From an uncultured Lachnospiraceae bacterium (GTDB lineage: Bacteria; Bacillota_A; Clostridia; Lachnospirales; Lachnospiraceae), in contig CATLIP010000030.1 in NCBI GenBank assembly GCA_949957035.1, positions 1 through 13,750 of the forward strand: a stretch of DNA of 13,750 bases, given 5' to 3'. The position numbers and the translations under genes were made by a program. This document shows positions 1-8,064 of the stretch, piece by piece. Position 1 is the stretch's first letter, and each line of letters begins with the position of its first letter. The notes under the pieces are model-generated. The model was not told the origin of the DNA. It saw only the letters and a list, made by a program, of their open reading frames with translations, and did no database searches.

Positions 1-715
1 AGGCGCCGATCATTCCCGTGATGATTACGAAAAAGATCGTAGGTGAAAGCAACGGTATGGTAATCTTGAAAAATATGGTTCCGGGGCCGGCCCCGTCAAT
101 TGCCGCCGCTTCATAATAGGACTTGGAAATCCCCTGCATACCTGCCAGCAGAATGATCATATTGTATCCGACACTTCCCCAGATTGCAACGATCATAACA
201 CACCCAAGCGCCGTAGACGGCGTAGTCAGCCAGCTTTTTCCCTCTCCGCCTAAAGCCTCAATCACAGCGTTAAAGATTCCGTACTCGCTGTGGAAAATAA
301 GCTTCCAAACCAGGGCAACGGCTACTGACATGGTTACGGACGGCAGGAAATAAATTGTACGATAAAAGGAAGTTCCCTTAATCTTTGAATTAAGCAGCGA
401 CGCCACCAACAGCGACAGTCCCAAGCCAATCGGAACCGTAACAACCGCATAGATCAGCGTGTTCTTCATCGCCAGAAGCAAATCCGGCTCCTGGAATAAC
501 TGCTTATAATTCTGAAGCCCTACAAAAGTAGCCATATTAAACTTATTTACATCGTTAAAACTAAACCAGAAGTTCTGGATGAACGGAATCACATAGAATA
601 TCACAAGTCCAATCGTTACCGGTGCAATAAACACATACGCCGCCAACCAGTCCTTCTTATCTCTTTTACTGGCTTTCCGTTTCACAGGTTTTGCCATTTT
701 CTTTTCCTCGCCCAT
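1..715 (-). CDS. Sugar ABC transporter permease, MalF/UgpA type (partial, runs off the window)
   Basis: Inner-membrane subunit of a carbohydrate importer of the CUT1 kind. The 238 visible residues begin MGEEKKMAKPVKRK, a basic cytoplasmic N-terminus, followed by a first hydrophobic helix at about residues 23-45 and several further membrane segments. The signature EAA loop, which contacts the ATPase, is clear at residues 202-210 (EAAAIDGAG) and is followed by a Phe/Ile/Pro-rich stretch. Family members are about 290-310 residues, so the last helix or two lie beyond position 1. Start: ATG at 715 has an AGGG-type ribosome site; an in-frame ATG at 697 (MAKPVKRK) with a GAGGA site is an equally good alternative. 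It lies 18 bp after the binding-protein gene and is surely cotranscribed with it. A second permease would be expected beyond the edge. No ATPase gene is seen here; CUT1 systems often share one encoded elsewhere. Confidence 0.93.
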   Translation of the reverse strand, partial: MGEEKKMAKPVKRKASKRDKKDWLAAYVFIAPVTIGLVIFYVIPFIQNFWFSFNDVNKFNMATFVGLQNYKQLFQEPDLLLAMKNTLIYAVVTVPIGLGLSLLVASLLNSKIKGTSFYRTIYFLPSVTMSVAVALVWKLIFHSEYGIFNAVIEALGGEGKSWLTTPSTALGCVMIVAIWGSVGYNMIILLAGMQGISKSYYEAAAIDGAGPGTIFFKITIPLLSPTIFFVIITGMIGA

Positions 716-733
716 ACTCTTTCCCTACTTTAC

Positions 734-2056
734 TTATTTTGCATTCATCTTGTCAAGGATTGCATCTGCCTCAGGCTTAATCTTCTTACATGCCTCTTCC
801 AGAGTAATATCACCCATCCATGCCTGCTCTAAGTATGTCTTCTCAACCTGTGCAAGCTCAGACGTCGCCTTACAGTGCGGAAGCAGCTCTGCGTTCTCTA
901 CGTTGTCAAGGAATACCTGAAGGTTCAGGTCCGGATGTGTTCCCACATAGATATCCTGACAGTCGTTTCTTGCGGAGATAACAACACCGGCCTCAGCCTG
1001 GATTGTCTGCGCCTCTTTGCTTCCAAGCCATAATGCAAAGTCTACAGCCTCTTCCGGATGCTCTGTAAATGCAGATACAGAGAATGCAAGACCATTGATG
1101 ATATCTGTATTCTTTCCATTAAAGGTAGGTCTTGAAACGATACCATACTTTCCTTCCAGAGTCTTGTTGTAAGAAGGAATCATATAGTTACCGGAGAGAT
1201 ACATTGCTACCTGTCCGCCCTGGAACATGCTGTCTGGGTCTGTGTTTGCCATCTGCTCAAGGGACGGTGAAAGCCCGTCTAAAACCAAGTCAAGCCATGG
1301 CTGGATTCCGCCGATAGTCTTAGGATCATCCCAGCCTACCTCTGTGTTATCCTCATTCAGGATATATCCGTCGTTTGCATAGATGGTTGCATCATAAGTC
1401 GTCTGTCCTGAGTTACGGTTTACCGGAACCGGATAAACGCCTTCCGGAAGTCCTGCTGCATCAAGGTCTTCACATAACTTACGGAATTCCTCAAAAGTCA
1501 TTCCATCCTTCGGATATTCTACGCCTGCATTGTCAAAGATCTCTTTATTATAGAAAATAGCGTTGGTATCAAAATCCTTCGGGATTCCGTATAATTTGCC
1601 TTCAACCGTATAACCGTTCAGCAATGGAGCCGGGAAGTTCTCGCTTGCATTAAGGTCTGACTCCTTCTCTGCGTCTGTCAGATCCATGAGGATACCTGCA
1701 TCCGCATACTCCTCTACATGGAGCACGTTCATGGTAATAATATCTGCGGAAGAATTACCCATAGCGCTGGCCTCAAGCTTGGTCCAATACTCTGTCCATG
1801 TGGTAAGCTGTGTCTTAACCGTAACGTTTGGATGCTCTTTGCTATAAGCCTCCGCCATCTCCTGCATGACAGGCTCCTGGTCAGAATCCCATACTGCCAT
1901 GGTCAGCTCAACTTTTCCATCCTTGCTTTCTCCGCCGCCTGAGGAGGATGATGAGGAACCCCCACCCTTGTCTCCGCCGCCGCATCCGGTAAGCATCGTT
2001 GCTCCCATCGCTGCTGTAAGTCCAAATGCTACTAATCTTCTCAAATTCTTTTTCAT
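734..2056 (-). CDS. Extracellular sugar-binding lipoprotein of an ABC importer (solute-binding protein family 1)
   Basis: Captures the substrate outside the membrane and delivers it to the adjacent permease. The 440-residue protein opens with a classical lipoprotein signal peptide: basic MKKNLRR, a hydrophobic core, and the lipobox LTGC with the lipidated Cys at residue 25. A Gly/Ser-rich tether (about residues 26-45) follows, then the binding fold starting at VELTMAVWDSD. Features typical of family-1 proteins are seen, such as ADIITMNV, KLYGIPKDFDTNAIFYNKE and the C-terminal FALWLGSKEAQ segment. The AGGAGAG ribosome site ends 6 bases before the ATG. It sits third in the operon after the glycoside hydrolase and the Gfo/Idh oxidoreductase, and just before the permease. 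The ligand cannot be read from sequence; context suggests a glycoside or oligosaccharide cleaved by the upstream hydrolase. Confidence 0.95.
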   Translation of the reverse strand: MKKNLRRLVAFGLTAAMGATMLTGCGGGDKGGGSSSSSSGGGESKDGKVELTMAVWDSDQEPVMQEMAEAYSKEHPNVTVKTQLTTWTEYWTKLEASAMGNSSADIITMNVLHVEEYADAGILMDLTDAEKESDLNASENFPAPLLNGYTVEGKLYGIPKDFDTNAIFYNKEIFDNAGVEYPKDGMTFEEFRKLCEDLDAAGLPEGVYPVPVNRNSGQTTYDATIYANDGYILNEDNTEVGWDDPKTIGGIQPWLDLVLDGLSPSLEQMANTDPDSMFQGGQVAMYLSGNYMIPSYNKTLEGKYGIVSRPTFNGKNTDIINGLAFSVSAFTEHPEEAVDFALWLGSKEAQTIQAEAGVVISARNDCQDIYVGTHPDLNLQVFLDNVENAELLPHCKATSELAQVEKTYLEQAWMGDITLEEACKKIKPEADAILDKMNAK

Positions 2057-2105
2057 AGTTTCACTCTCCTTTTCTTTTTATTTTCAGAATTTGAATCTAT
2101 ATATG

Positions 2106-2130
2106 AAGCTTCCATAGTTCGGGAAAGCTT
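2106..2130 (-). promoter_or_regulatory. Intercistronic hairpin upstream of the binding-protein gene
   Basis: In the 88-bp gap between the oxidoreductase and binding-protein genes, AAGCTTCC (2106-2113) faces GGAAAGCTT (2122-2130), giving an 8-bp stem with one bulged base and an 8-base loop. No U-tract follows on the minus strand, so it does not look like a terminator. Hairpins here can protect the downstream message after processing, raising binding-protein expression over the enzymes. That role is inference. Confidence 0.4.
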
Positions 2131-2144
2131 ACATACCGTTACAA

Positions 2145-3452
2145 CTATTTTGCAAATTCCCCTATCTTTACCGGGCATCCCTCATGGGTCCTGGAATATT
2201 CTGCCGCTAAAGCGCAGTAATGGCTTTCCAGCGAACGGTCTAAGGACGTCACATATGAGCTTTCTTCCTTCTCGCCGCTGATGATATCCAAAAATTCCAC
2301 CAACATTCGGTCGTCTCCGCCGCCATGTCCGGAAAAATCTTCCGCAAGGGACGCCACGTCAATCGTCTCCACAGGCATATCACTTTCAAATCTACGAATG
2401 CTAATCTCGCAGTCCTCTGCCATCTGCTCCATGCTCACACGTATCTCGCCTTTTGTTCCCATGAACCGGGCATATCTGGAAATCTCCGGTGTGAACCCGC
2501 ACATGGTAAAGCTCATGGTGGTTCCATCCGTCATCTTTAAATTCACTACTTGATGATCTACCACATTATTGTTACAGTGGTAAACGCACTGTCCATATCT
2601 GCCTTTCTTAACGGCCTCCAAAACCTTTTCTTCTGTGGGTCCGGAAGGTACCAATACGTCTAAGGGCCATATCCGGTTGCCTTTACGGTAGCCGAACACC
2701 TTATTGTCCAAATAAATCTTCTCTGCGTCAAACGGACAAGCGTCCTTAACCTTACAGCCGTCCAGACACCGTTTTGCACATCCCTGGGGCGCATTTTCTT
2801 TCTTGAATAAATAGGTATCTCCATAGGAAGTCAAGGATTCACAGGTCTTTCCTGCAAGCCAAAGATACAAGTCCATATCATGGCAGCATTTCTGAAGAAT
2901 CATCGGACTTGTCTCGTCAGAATTGGCCCAGTTTCCCCGTACGAAACTGTGCGCCTGATGAAACCATCCCACGTTCTCGGACGCCATGATAGATACCACG
3001 TCCCCTATCACGCCGGAATCCAACAATTCCTTCACCTTCTGGTAAATCGGCGTATAACGGAGCACATGACATACAACTACCTTCTTTTCAAAACGCTCTG
3101 CTGCCTTGGCCAGTTTCCTGCACTCATCAAGGTCAGGGGAAACCGGTTTTTCCAGCAGCAAATGATAACCTTTTTCCAAAGCCGCCAAAGCATGCCCCAC
3201 ATGCTGCCGGTCCTGAGTCGCAATAATCATGGCGTCGGCAAGCTTATCCTGCTTAAGCATCTCTTCTGCACTGGTAAAACATGCCTCTTTTGGTACATGA
3301 TACTCCTCTGCAACGAGGGCCACCTTCTCCGGGTCAACATCCGCAATTGCAACAATCTCCATCTTTTCCGGGTGAAGCTTTGCAGACTTTGCATAAATAT
3401 CTTTTCCCCGGCTGCCAAGCCCTGCTATTGCAACTTTCATTCGTTTGCCCAT
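2145..3452 (-). CDS. Gfo/Idh/MocA-family NAD(P)-dependent oxidoreductase with a cysteine cluster
   Basis: Probable cytoplasmic sugar-modifying dehydrogenase of 435 residues. The N-terminal Rossmann fold shows the nucleotide-binding motif GLGSRG (11-16), an acidic strand end AIADVDPEK, and the family motif EKP (101-103) whose Lys lies at the active site. A second active-site motif KCCHDMD (188-194) supplies the usual His/Asp pair. Residues 225-239 hold four cysteines spaced C-x3-C-x3-C-x5-C, followed by PFDAEKIYLD; I do not know a function for this cluster, though a metal site is possible. There is no signal peptide. Start: ATG at 3452 after a GGGATGG site; an in-frame ATG at 3440 would still leave the nucleotide motif intact. 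It begins 35 bp after the hydrolase stop, hence the same operon. The GH109 glycosidases share this fold, so an NAD-dependent glycosidase is an alternative; epimerase or dehydrogenase activity is more likely. Confidence 0.9.
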   Translation of the reverse strand: MGKRMKVAIAGLGSRGKDIYAKSAKLHPEKMEIVAIADVDPEKVALVAEEYHVPKEACFTSAEEMLKQDKLADAMIIATQDRQHVGHALAALEKGYHLLLEKPVSPDLDECRKLAKAAERFEKKVVVCHVLRYTPIYQKVKELLDSGVIGDVVSIMASENVGWFHQAHSFVRGNWANSDETSPMILQKCCHDMDLYLWLAGKTCESLTSYGDTYLFKKENAPQGCAKRCLDGCKVKDACPFDAEKIYLDNKVFGYRKGNRIWPLDVLVPSGPTEEKVLEAVKKGRYGQCVYHCNNNVVDHQVVNLKMTDGTTMSFTMCGFTPEISRYARFMGTKGEIRVSMEQMAEDCEISIRRFESDMPVETIDVASLAEDFSGHGGGDDRMLVEFLDIISGEKEESSYVTSLDRSLESHYCALAAEYSRTHEGCPVKIGEFAK

Positions 3453-3487
3453 CTTTCCATCCCTTTCTTTTCATTTATATATGAATT

Positions 3488-5386
3488 TTATTGTTCTGTC
3501 CCATCAGCAATCTCATAGGTCTGCTTTCTGAAGTCAACCGTCACTGTGGTACCGTCTGCGAAGACTGTGCGCTGAACGGCGTAATCCCCATCCACCATCT
3601 CATGGCGCACCATCTCGCATTTGGCTACCTTCTCGTGCAGTTCGCATACCACGTCGCATCTCTTGATATCTTCCTTAAGACCCAGCCCCAACGTCTCAAA
3701 AGAACCGTCAAAATTCGGGTATGCACCGTCCCTCAGAAGGTAGGGCGCACCGCCGTTCAATACGGCGTACAACATATAATCCTCGCTGCCGCTTACCTGA
3801 TCCATCATCCATGGTTCAATCAGACAATCATGGAATACCAGGTTGAACAACGGTACAGGCACTCCAAACTTCGGGCTGCCCGGCTCCCTTAACATAAAAT
3901 CATAAGGAGCGTAGTGGCAGAATACCATACTGGGCACACACCAGTCATTGACCTCCTCGGAACTTGGAAGGATTCCCTGCGACATGAGATAATCGAAGCA
4001 GTGATTCCTCTCCTCGTAGCATTCCCTCCTGCTCATCCTGTGGCGCGGATTATTACACTCGTCCCCTTCATTGCAGGTAAATACATCCAGATACGCACAA
4101 TCCAGCTTAATCTGATTCTCACGAAGGGCAGTGAAGTTCCGTTTCACATAATAAGGAGCCTGAGTGCCGCACAGAAAAGACTGCGGACCGCCCGCCCAGC
4201 GCTGATGTCTGGGAATGGTTCCGTCGGTCAGACGGCATGCATAATCTTCGTCGAAACTGGGCGCTTCCAGATAAAAATCCCGATACTGGTCATGAATACC
4301 GAACAAATATCCCAGCTCATGCATGGTATCTGCAAGAGATTTCATTCCTGCCCAGCCGCCCGCTTCCTCACATGCCGGCATATAGTCCGGATGTTGATTA
4401 TCATATCCCGGCTGCGCCCAGCCATCCAGATGCAGGTAAACCTTCTTCGCTCCCGCCTCATAAAGTCCTCTCATCTGTGCTTCTCTTTCTGCAAATGTAG
4501 TCAGATGATTGTTCTTATCCGGCTGCTTAGGGTCAAAGAAATCGGAGTTCTCACATACATGGGTCTTGATCCCCGCATGTACAAACCCGGAACCAATCAG
4601 CTTATCTATTGCCGGAACCTTCGCCGCCTTCTCTTTCAGAGTGCGTAGCTTTCCCTGCTCATTCACATATGTACGGTAAGCCTTACACATATCATTGTAA
4701 TCACAGCCGCTCATCAGCGTATAGCGCATAACCCTGCGGTACTCCATCCTGCCAAGGCTTGGCTCGAAGTAAACATTCACATGAGTGTAAGGTCCTCCTG
4801 CCGGGTGTTCTGCCTGGTATCCTGCATTCCAAGGCGTCGTACACAGCGCAAGGCATCCTTCTTCTTCCTTAATCTGTCCAAACCATGGCATATACCCTCC
4901 CGCAGTTCCAAAGAATCCGTCAAACACGATTGGCCCAAGCTCTGTCTCCCATGTATTCGGAATCAACAACCCCTGCTGGCAATTCAAAAGCGTATACCAA
5001 TCCTTAGATTTTTCCTCAAACGCCATTGACCCCGGCCAGTATACACGTTTTACCTGCAGCCCTTCCTCACAGACAGGTATCCATTCAAAATAAATATTTT
5101 CTGTGGTTCGCTCAATCCATACATAAGTCTCGAAAGTATATGGAGCTTCGGATCCCTCAACCAAAAATCCCTGATACCTGCTTCGAATGCCAACTCCCAA
5201 TCCGGTCTCCACCTGTTCGTGGCTTATGGAAATTGCATCTTTAAATTCTAAGCTCCCGCCTTCATATTCGAAATGTGGTTTATAGGATTCACTCCATTCC
5301 CATATGGTATCCTTCTTATATAATGTAAAACGAAGGCTTTCTTCTTCAAAGCCAATTTTTATATTATTTACTTCAATACTTATCAT
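3488..5386 (-). CDS. Putative intracellular glycoside hydrolase, GH129-like (possible alpha-N-acetylgalactosaminidase)
   Basis: First gene of the operon, 632 residues, with no signal peptide or membrane segment, so it should act on imported substrate. An N-terminal beta-rich region (about 1-240) precedes what looks like a TIM-barrel catalytic part with HLDGW (319-323), GIHDQY (363-368), AYLDVF (431-436) and SSEEVNDW (475-482), then a C-terminal beta domain. From memory, the 634-residue Bifidobacterium NagBb of GH129 uses Asp435 as nucleophile and Glu478 as acid/base; here Asp434 and Glu477 sit at the same 43-residue spacing in similar contexts, which is the main basis of the call. Asp321 may correspond to another conserved acidic residue. 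It may instead be annotated only as a DUF5696-type protein. Ribosome site AAAGGGA lies 5 bases before the ATG. The neighbouring ABC importer, oxidoreductase and AraC regulator support a glycan catabolic role. Fold class is fairly sure; substrate is inferred. Confidence 0.65.
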   Translation of the reverse strand: MISIEVNNIKIGFEEESLRFTLYKKDTIWEWSESYKPHFEYEGGSLEFKDAISISHEQVETGLGVGIRSRYQGFLVEGSEAPYTFETYVWIERTTENIYFEWIPVCEEGLQVKRVYWPGSMAFEEKSKDWYTLLNCQQGLLIPNTWETELGPIVFDGFFGTAGGYMPWFGQIKEEEGCLALCTTPWNAGYQAEHPAGGPYTHVNVYFEPSLGRMEYRRVMRYTLMSGCDYNDMCKAYRTYVNEQGKLRTLKEKAAKVPAIDKLIGSGFVHAGIKTHVCENSDFFDPKQPDKNNHLTTFAEREAQMRGLYEAGAKKVYLHLDGWAQPGYDNQHPDYMPACEEAGGWAGMKSLADTMHELGYLFGIHDQYRDFYLEAPSFDEDYACRLTDGTIPRHQRWAGGPQSFLCGTQAPYYVKRNFTALRENQIKLDCAYLDVFTCNEGDECNNPRHRMSRRECYEERNHCFDYLMSQGILPSSEEVNDWCVPSMVFCHYAPYDFMLREPGSPKFGVPVPLFNLVFHDCLIEPWMMDQVSGSEDYMLYAVLNGGAPYLLRDGAYPNFDGSFETLGLGLKEDIKRCDVVCELHEKVAKCEMVRHEMVDGDYAVQRTVFADGTTVTVDFRKQTYEIADGTEQ

Positions 5387-5601
5387 ATCGTCCCTTTCTC
5401 TTTTAGTTATTATGCACGTTTTCTTTTTTATTTATATAGTATTATATTATAATTTGCACAATTATGCTTATATTATCGTCTATGGTTATTGTATAATTAT
5501 CTCATTTCTGCTATTATTTATACAAGCACACTAAAGTGTGCTTCGACATTCACTGCATGGTTAGTGATAAGTTACAATTCATGGAACAGAGAGGTAATCA
5601 T
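5387..5601. promoter_or_regulatory. Divergent control region between the glycan operon and its AraC-type regulator
   Basis: A strongly AT-rich 215-bp gap serving both directions. On the minus strand several -10-like hexamers lie upstream of the hydrolase (TATAAT read leftward at 5441-5446 and 5446-5451; TATATA at 5433-5438), none with a good -35. That is common for promoters needing an activator. On the plus strand TATAAT at 5492-5497 is a possible -10 for the regulator, again with a poor -35. A perfect dyad lies at 5524-5543. Confidence 0.55.
5524..5543. promoter_or_regulatory. Perfect 20-bp dyad, candidate operator
   Basis: The arms AAGCACACT and AGTGTGCTT are perfect inverted repeats separated by AA. 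It lies 27 bp downstream of the possible TATAAT of the regulator gene and 58 bp upstream of its ATG. No T-tract follows on either strand, which argues against a terminator. An operator for a dimeric regulator or a 5'-leader hairpin are both possible; AraC proteins more often use direct repeats, so the binding protein is uncertain. Confidence 0.5.
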
Positions 5602-6546
5602 ATGACATACATTAGAACCAGGCTGCGCAAAGAAATTCAGATTGACTCTATTATCACCCTCCATTACTTCGAATATATGAAGAACTTTATTTTCCAGGGG
5701 GAAGCACACGATTTCTGGGAATTTTTATATGTAGATAACGGGACTGTATCCGTCCGGTACGATGATACCTGGATGACGCTGAATACAGGAGACATTATAT
5801 TTCATCAGCCTAATGAATTTCATGCCATCAAATCCATTGGCAAAAATTCTCCGAACCTGATTGCTATTTCTTTCATATGTAAATCGCCGGCTATGAAGCA
5901 CTTTGTACACAAAAGCTATACGCTGTCGAGTGAAGAACGTACCCTGATCTCCCATATTATATCAGAGGGGAAGCAGACCTTCTCCACTCCCATGAACCTG
6001 CCCAGTGTAGAACAGGTAAAAATCAGAGAGAACACTCCCTTTGCCTCACAGCAGCTAATTATTCTCTACCTGGAACTGTTTCTGATTACCTGTATCAGGA
6101 ATCATCCGGAAAACACGGTATCGGATTCTGCCATCCCCAAGGACTCGCCTGAGAAACATTCTGTCAGACAAAGCCGCCTTGACGAAATCATCCGGTATAT
6201 GGAAGAGCATATCTGTGAACAGCTTAAGCTGTCGGATATATGCAATGCTTTTTCCATCAGCCGCTCTGCACTGCAGGCGCTGTTTCATGACGCCAAGGGC
6301 TGCGGCGTCATCGACTACTTTAATACCATGAAGATTCAGCATGCCCGAGAGATTATCCGTGAAGGAACCATGAATTTCACGGAGATTGCCTATTATCTTT
6401 CCTACAGCTCCCTTCCCTATTTTTCCAAACAGTTCAAGGCAGCTACGGGAATGTCGCCGTCAGAGTACTCTTCTTCCGTTAAGGGAATTACGGATTCGCT
6501 TAGAGGCTCTCAGGGAAACCTTGAGAACAATGAGACTCACAGATAA
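5602..6546 (+). CDS. AraC-family transcriptional regulator with N-terminal cupin
   Basis: Probable activator of the divergent glycan operon. It has 314 residues from the chosen ATG at 5602, which has a GAGAGG site 7 bases upstream. An earlier in-frame GTG at 5536 lies inside the dyad and has no ribosome site, so it was rejected. The N-terminal half is a cupin-like ligand-binding domain (about 30-95, with AHDFWEFLYVDNG and GDIIFHQPNEFHAI). The C-terminal 100 residues carry the two helix-turn-helix units of the family: about 208-229 (LKLSDICNAFSISRSALQALF) and about 256-280, ending with the signature SSLPYFSKQFKAATGMSPSEY. The inducer is presumably the imported sugar or its breakdown product. 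The gene is convergent with the aminopeptidase gene, and its stop codon lies in the U-tract of that gene's terminator. Confidence 0.93.
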   Translation: MTYIRTRLRKEIQIDSIITLHYFEYMKNFIFQGEAHDFWEFLYVDNGTVSVRYDDTWMTLNTGDIIFHQPNEFHAIKSIGKNSPNLIAISFICKSPAMKHFVHKSYTLSSEERTLISHIISEGKQTFSTPMNLPSVEQVKIRENTPFASQQLIILYLELFLITCIRNHPENTVSDSAIPKDSPEKHSVRQSRLDEIIRYMEEHICEQLKLSDICNAFSISRSALQALFHDAKGCGVIDYFNTMKIQHAREIIREGTMNFTEIAYYLSYSSLPYFSKQFKAATGMSPSEYSSSVKGITDSLRGSQGNLENNETHR

Positions 6547-6596
6547 AAATAAGCTGCCGCGAAAATCCTTTACTCAAGGGTTATTTCGCGGCAGCT
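6545..6596 (-). terminator. Rho-independent terminator of the M18 aminopeptidase gene
   Basis: AGCTGCCGCGAAA (6552-6564) pairs perfectly with TTTCGCGGCAGCT (6584-6596), a 13-bp stem. A smaller inner stem CCTT/AAGG lies in the loop. Read on the minus strand the stem is followed by TTATTTTTATC, a good U-tract, 15 bp after the aminopeptidase stop. On the plus strand no T-run follows, so termination of the regulator transcript here would be weaker. The U-tract covers the regulator stop codon (6544-6546). Confidence 0.85.
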
Positions 6597-6611
6597 CCGT
6601 TCATACAATAT

Positions 6612-8009
6612 CTATTCAGCTAACAAAAACGCCTTATAACCTTTATATGCCTCATATACGTCTGCCTTGCTGGTTACCTCCCACGGGGCATGCATACACA
6701 GTACCGCAACGCCGCTGTCGATAACCTCCATGCCATAGTTTGCCATAATATATGCAATGGTTCCGCCGCCGCCTACGTCTACCTTGCCAAGCTCGGCGTA
6801 TTGATAACCTACTTTGCCGTCATCCATGATTTTACGAATCTTTGCCAGATATTCGGCATTCGCATCATTGGAACCACCTTTTCCTTTACTTCCGGTAAAT
6901 TTGTTGAATACCAGGCCCTTACCGAAAAACGCAGAGCTGCGCTTCTCGAAGGCTTCTGCGAACATCGGGTCATAGGCAGCGCTCACATCAGAGGATAACA
7001 TCCTGGAATTGGCAAGAGTACGTCTCAGCTTAAGATCCGACTCGTTTCCCTCTAGGGCAAGCAGCTCTGCAACTGCATTCTCAAAGAAATGGGAGTGCAT
7101 ACCTGTGGCGCCTACGCTGCCAATCTCTTCCTTATCCACAAGAATACAGCAAGCCGTCCTCTCCACCTCTTCCACATCCAGAATAGCGAAAAGCGATGTG
7201 AAGCCGCACACTCTGTCATCCTGCCCATAGGCCATTACCATGCTCCGGTCAAGCCCGCAGTCTCTAGCCTTGCCTGCCGGCACAAGCTCCAGCTCTGCCG
7301 ATGCGAAATCTTCTTCCTCCATGTTGTAGTATTCTTTCAAAAGACGCATTACATTGGCCTTTACCGTATCCTTCTCTTCTTTGTCGAGAGACTCGTCCTT
7401 CTCGATTGGACGGCTGCCAATCAGCAGGTCAAGCTTCTCTCCTTCAATGACTTCGCCTGCCTTCTTCTCCATCTGCTTCGCAGCCAGGTGGACAAGCAAA
7501 TCCGTAATGACGAATACCGGGTCCTCGTCCTTCTCTCCGATATTTACCTTAACCACAGTTCCGTCCTTCTTTGCGATTACGCCGTGAAGAGCAAGCGGAA
7601 TTGTAACCCACTGATATTTCTTGATACCGCCGTAGTAATGGGTATCCAGATAGGCAAGTTCATCATTCTCATACAGCGGATTCTGCTTGATATCAATACG
7701 CGGAGAATCAACGTGAGCACCCAGAATGTTCATGCCCGCCTCGAGAGGCTGCCTGCCCACATGGAAGATTGCAATTGCCTTATTCATACAGACAGCATAC
7801 ACCTTGTCTCCGGACCTCAGAGGTTGTTTTGCCTCCTTCAATGCTTCCAGAGACTGATACCCCTTCTGCTCAAGCCGCTTCACGGATGCGTCAATACACT
7901 CCCGCTCCGTCTTACCCTCATCCAGGCAAACCTTATACTCGTTGTTTACCTTCTCTAATTCCTCTAATGCAGCCGGAGAATAAGCTCTCCAGATATTTTC
8001 CTGACTCAT
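6612..8009 (-). CDS. apeA: M18-family zinc aminopeptidase
   Basis: Cytoplasmic metallo-aminopeptidase of the aspartyl aminopeptidase family, trimming N-terminal residues from peptides. The 465-residue product carries the M18 metal-site motifs in order: GAHVDSPR (98-104; His99, Asp101), GQDDRV (262-267), VDKEEIGSVGATG (291-303; the two Glu supply the catalytic base and a ligand), SSDVSAAYDP (339-348), GKGGSNDANAEY (376-387) and the last ligand His440 in CMHAPWEV. Start: ATG at 8009 after GGAGG. A longer in-frame ATG at 8093 would lie upstream of the mapped promoter's transcription start and overlap its -35, so it is not used. The gene is a single transcription unit with its own promoter and terminator. 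It may recycle peptides taken up by the cell; a link to the neighbouring loci is not shown. Confidence 0.95.
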   Translation of the reverse strand: MSQENIWRAYSPAALEELEKVNNEYKVCLDEGKTERECIDASVKRLEQKGYQSLEALKEAKQPLRSGDKVYAVCMNKAIAIFHVGRQPLEAGMNILGAHVDSPRIDIKQNPLYENDELAYLDTHYYGGIKKYQWVTIPLALHGVIAKKDGTVVKVNIGEKDEDPVFVITDLLVHLAAKQMEKKAGEVIEGEKLDLLIGSRPIEKDESLDKEEKDTVKANVMRLLKEYYNMEEEDFASAELELVPAGKARDCGLDRSMVMAYGQDDRVCGFTSLFAILDVEEVERTACCILVDKEEIGSVGATGMHSHFFENAVAELLALEGNESDLKLRRTLANSRMLSSDVSAAYDPMFAEAFEKRSSAFFGKGLVFNKFTGSKGKGGSNDANAEYLAKIRKIMDDGKVGYQYAELGKVDVGGGGTIAYIMANYGMEVIDSGVAVLCMHAPWEVTSKADVYEAYKGYKAFLLAE

Positions 8010-8064
8010 GACTATACTTCCTCCATTTCTTATATATTTTGTTAGATAAACGCGCACGTTTCTC

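Noticed and set aside
2880..3518. Long plus-strand reading frame of 212 codons opposite the oxidoreductase gene
   Set aside because: It is a shadow of the minus-strand gene, which has clear family motifs; the shadow lacks a ribosome site and recognisable domains.
3914..4648. Long plus-strand reading frame of 244 codons opposite the glycoside hydrolase gene
   Set aside because: Antisense shadow within a coding gene, with no ribosome site and no recognisable domain.
5411..5424. Possible CcpA (cre) site upstream of the hydrolase gene
   Set aside because: It matches only about 11 of 14 consensus positions and misses conserved ones, so it is too weak to call in AT-rich DNA.
5536..5601. 22-codon N-terminal extension of the AraC regulator from GTG at 5536
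   Set aside because: The GTG lies within the perfect dyad and has no ribosome site, whereas ATG at 5602 has GAGAGG at proper spacing.
7089..7958. Plus-strand reading frame of 289 codons opposite the aminopeptidase gene
   Set aside because: Antisense shadow: the minus strand encodes a complete M18 enzyme with all metal-binding motifs.
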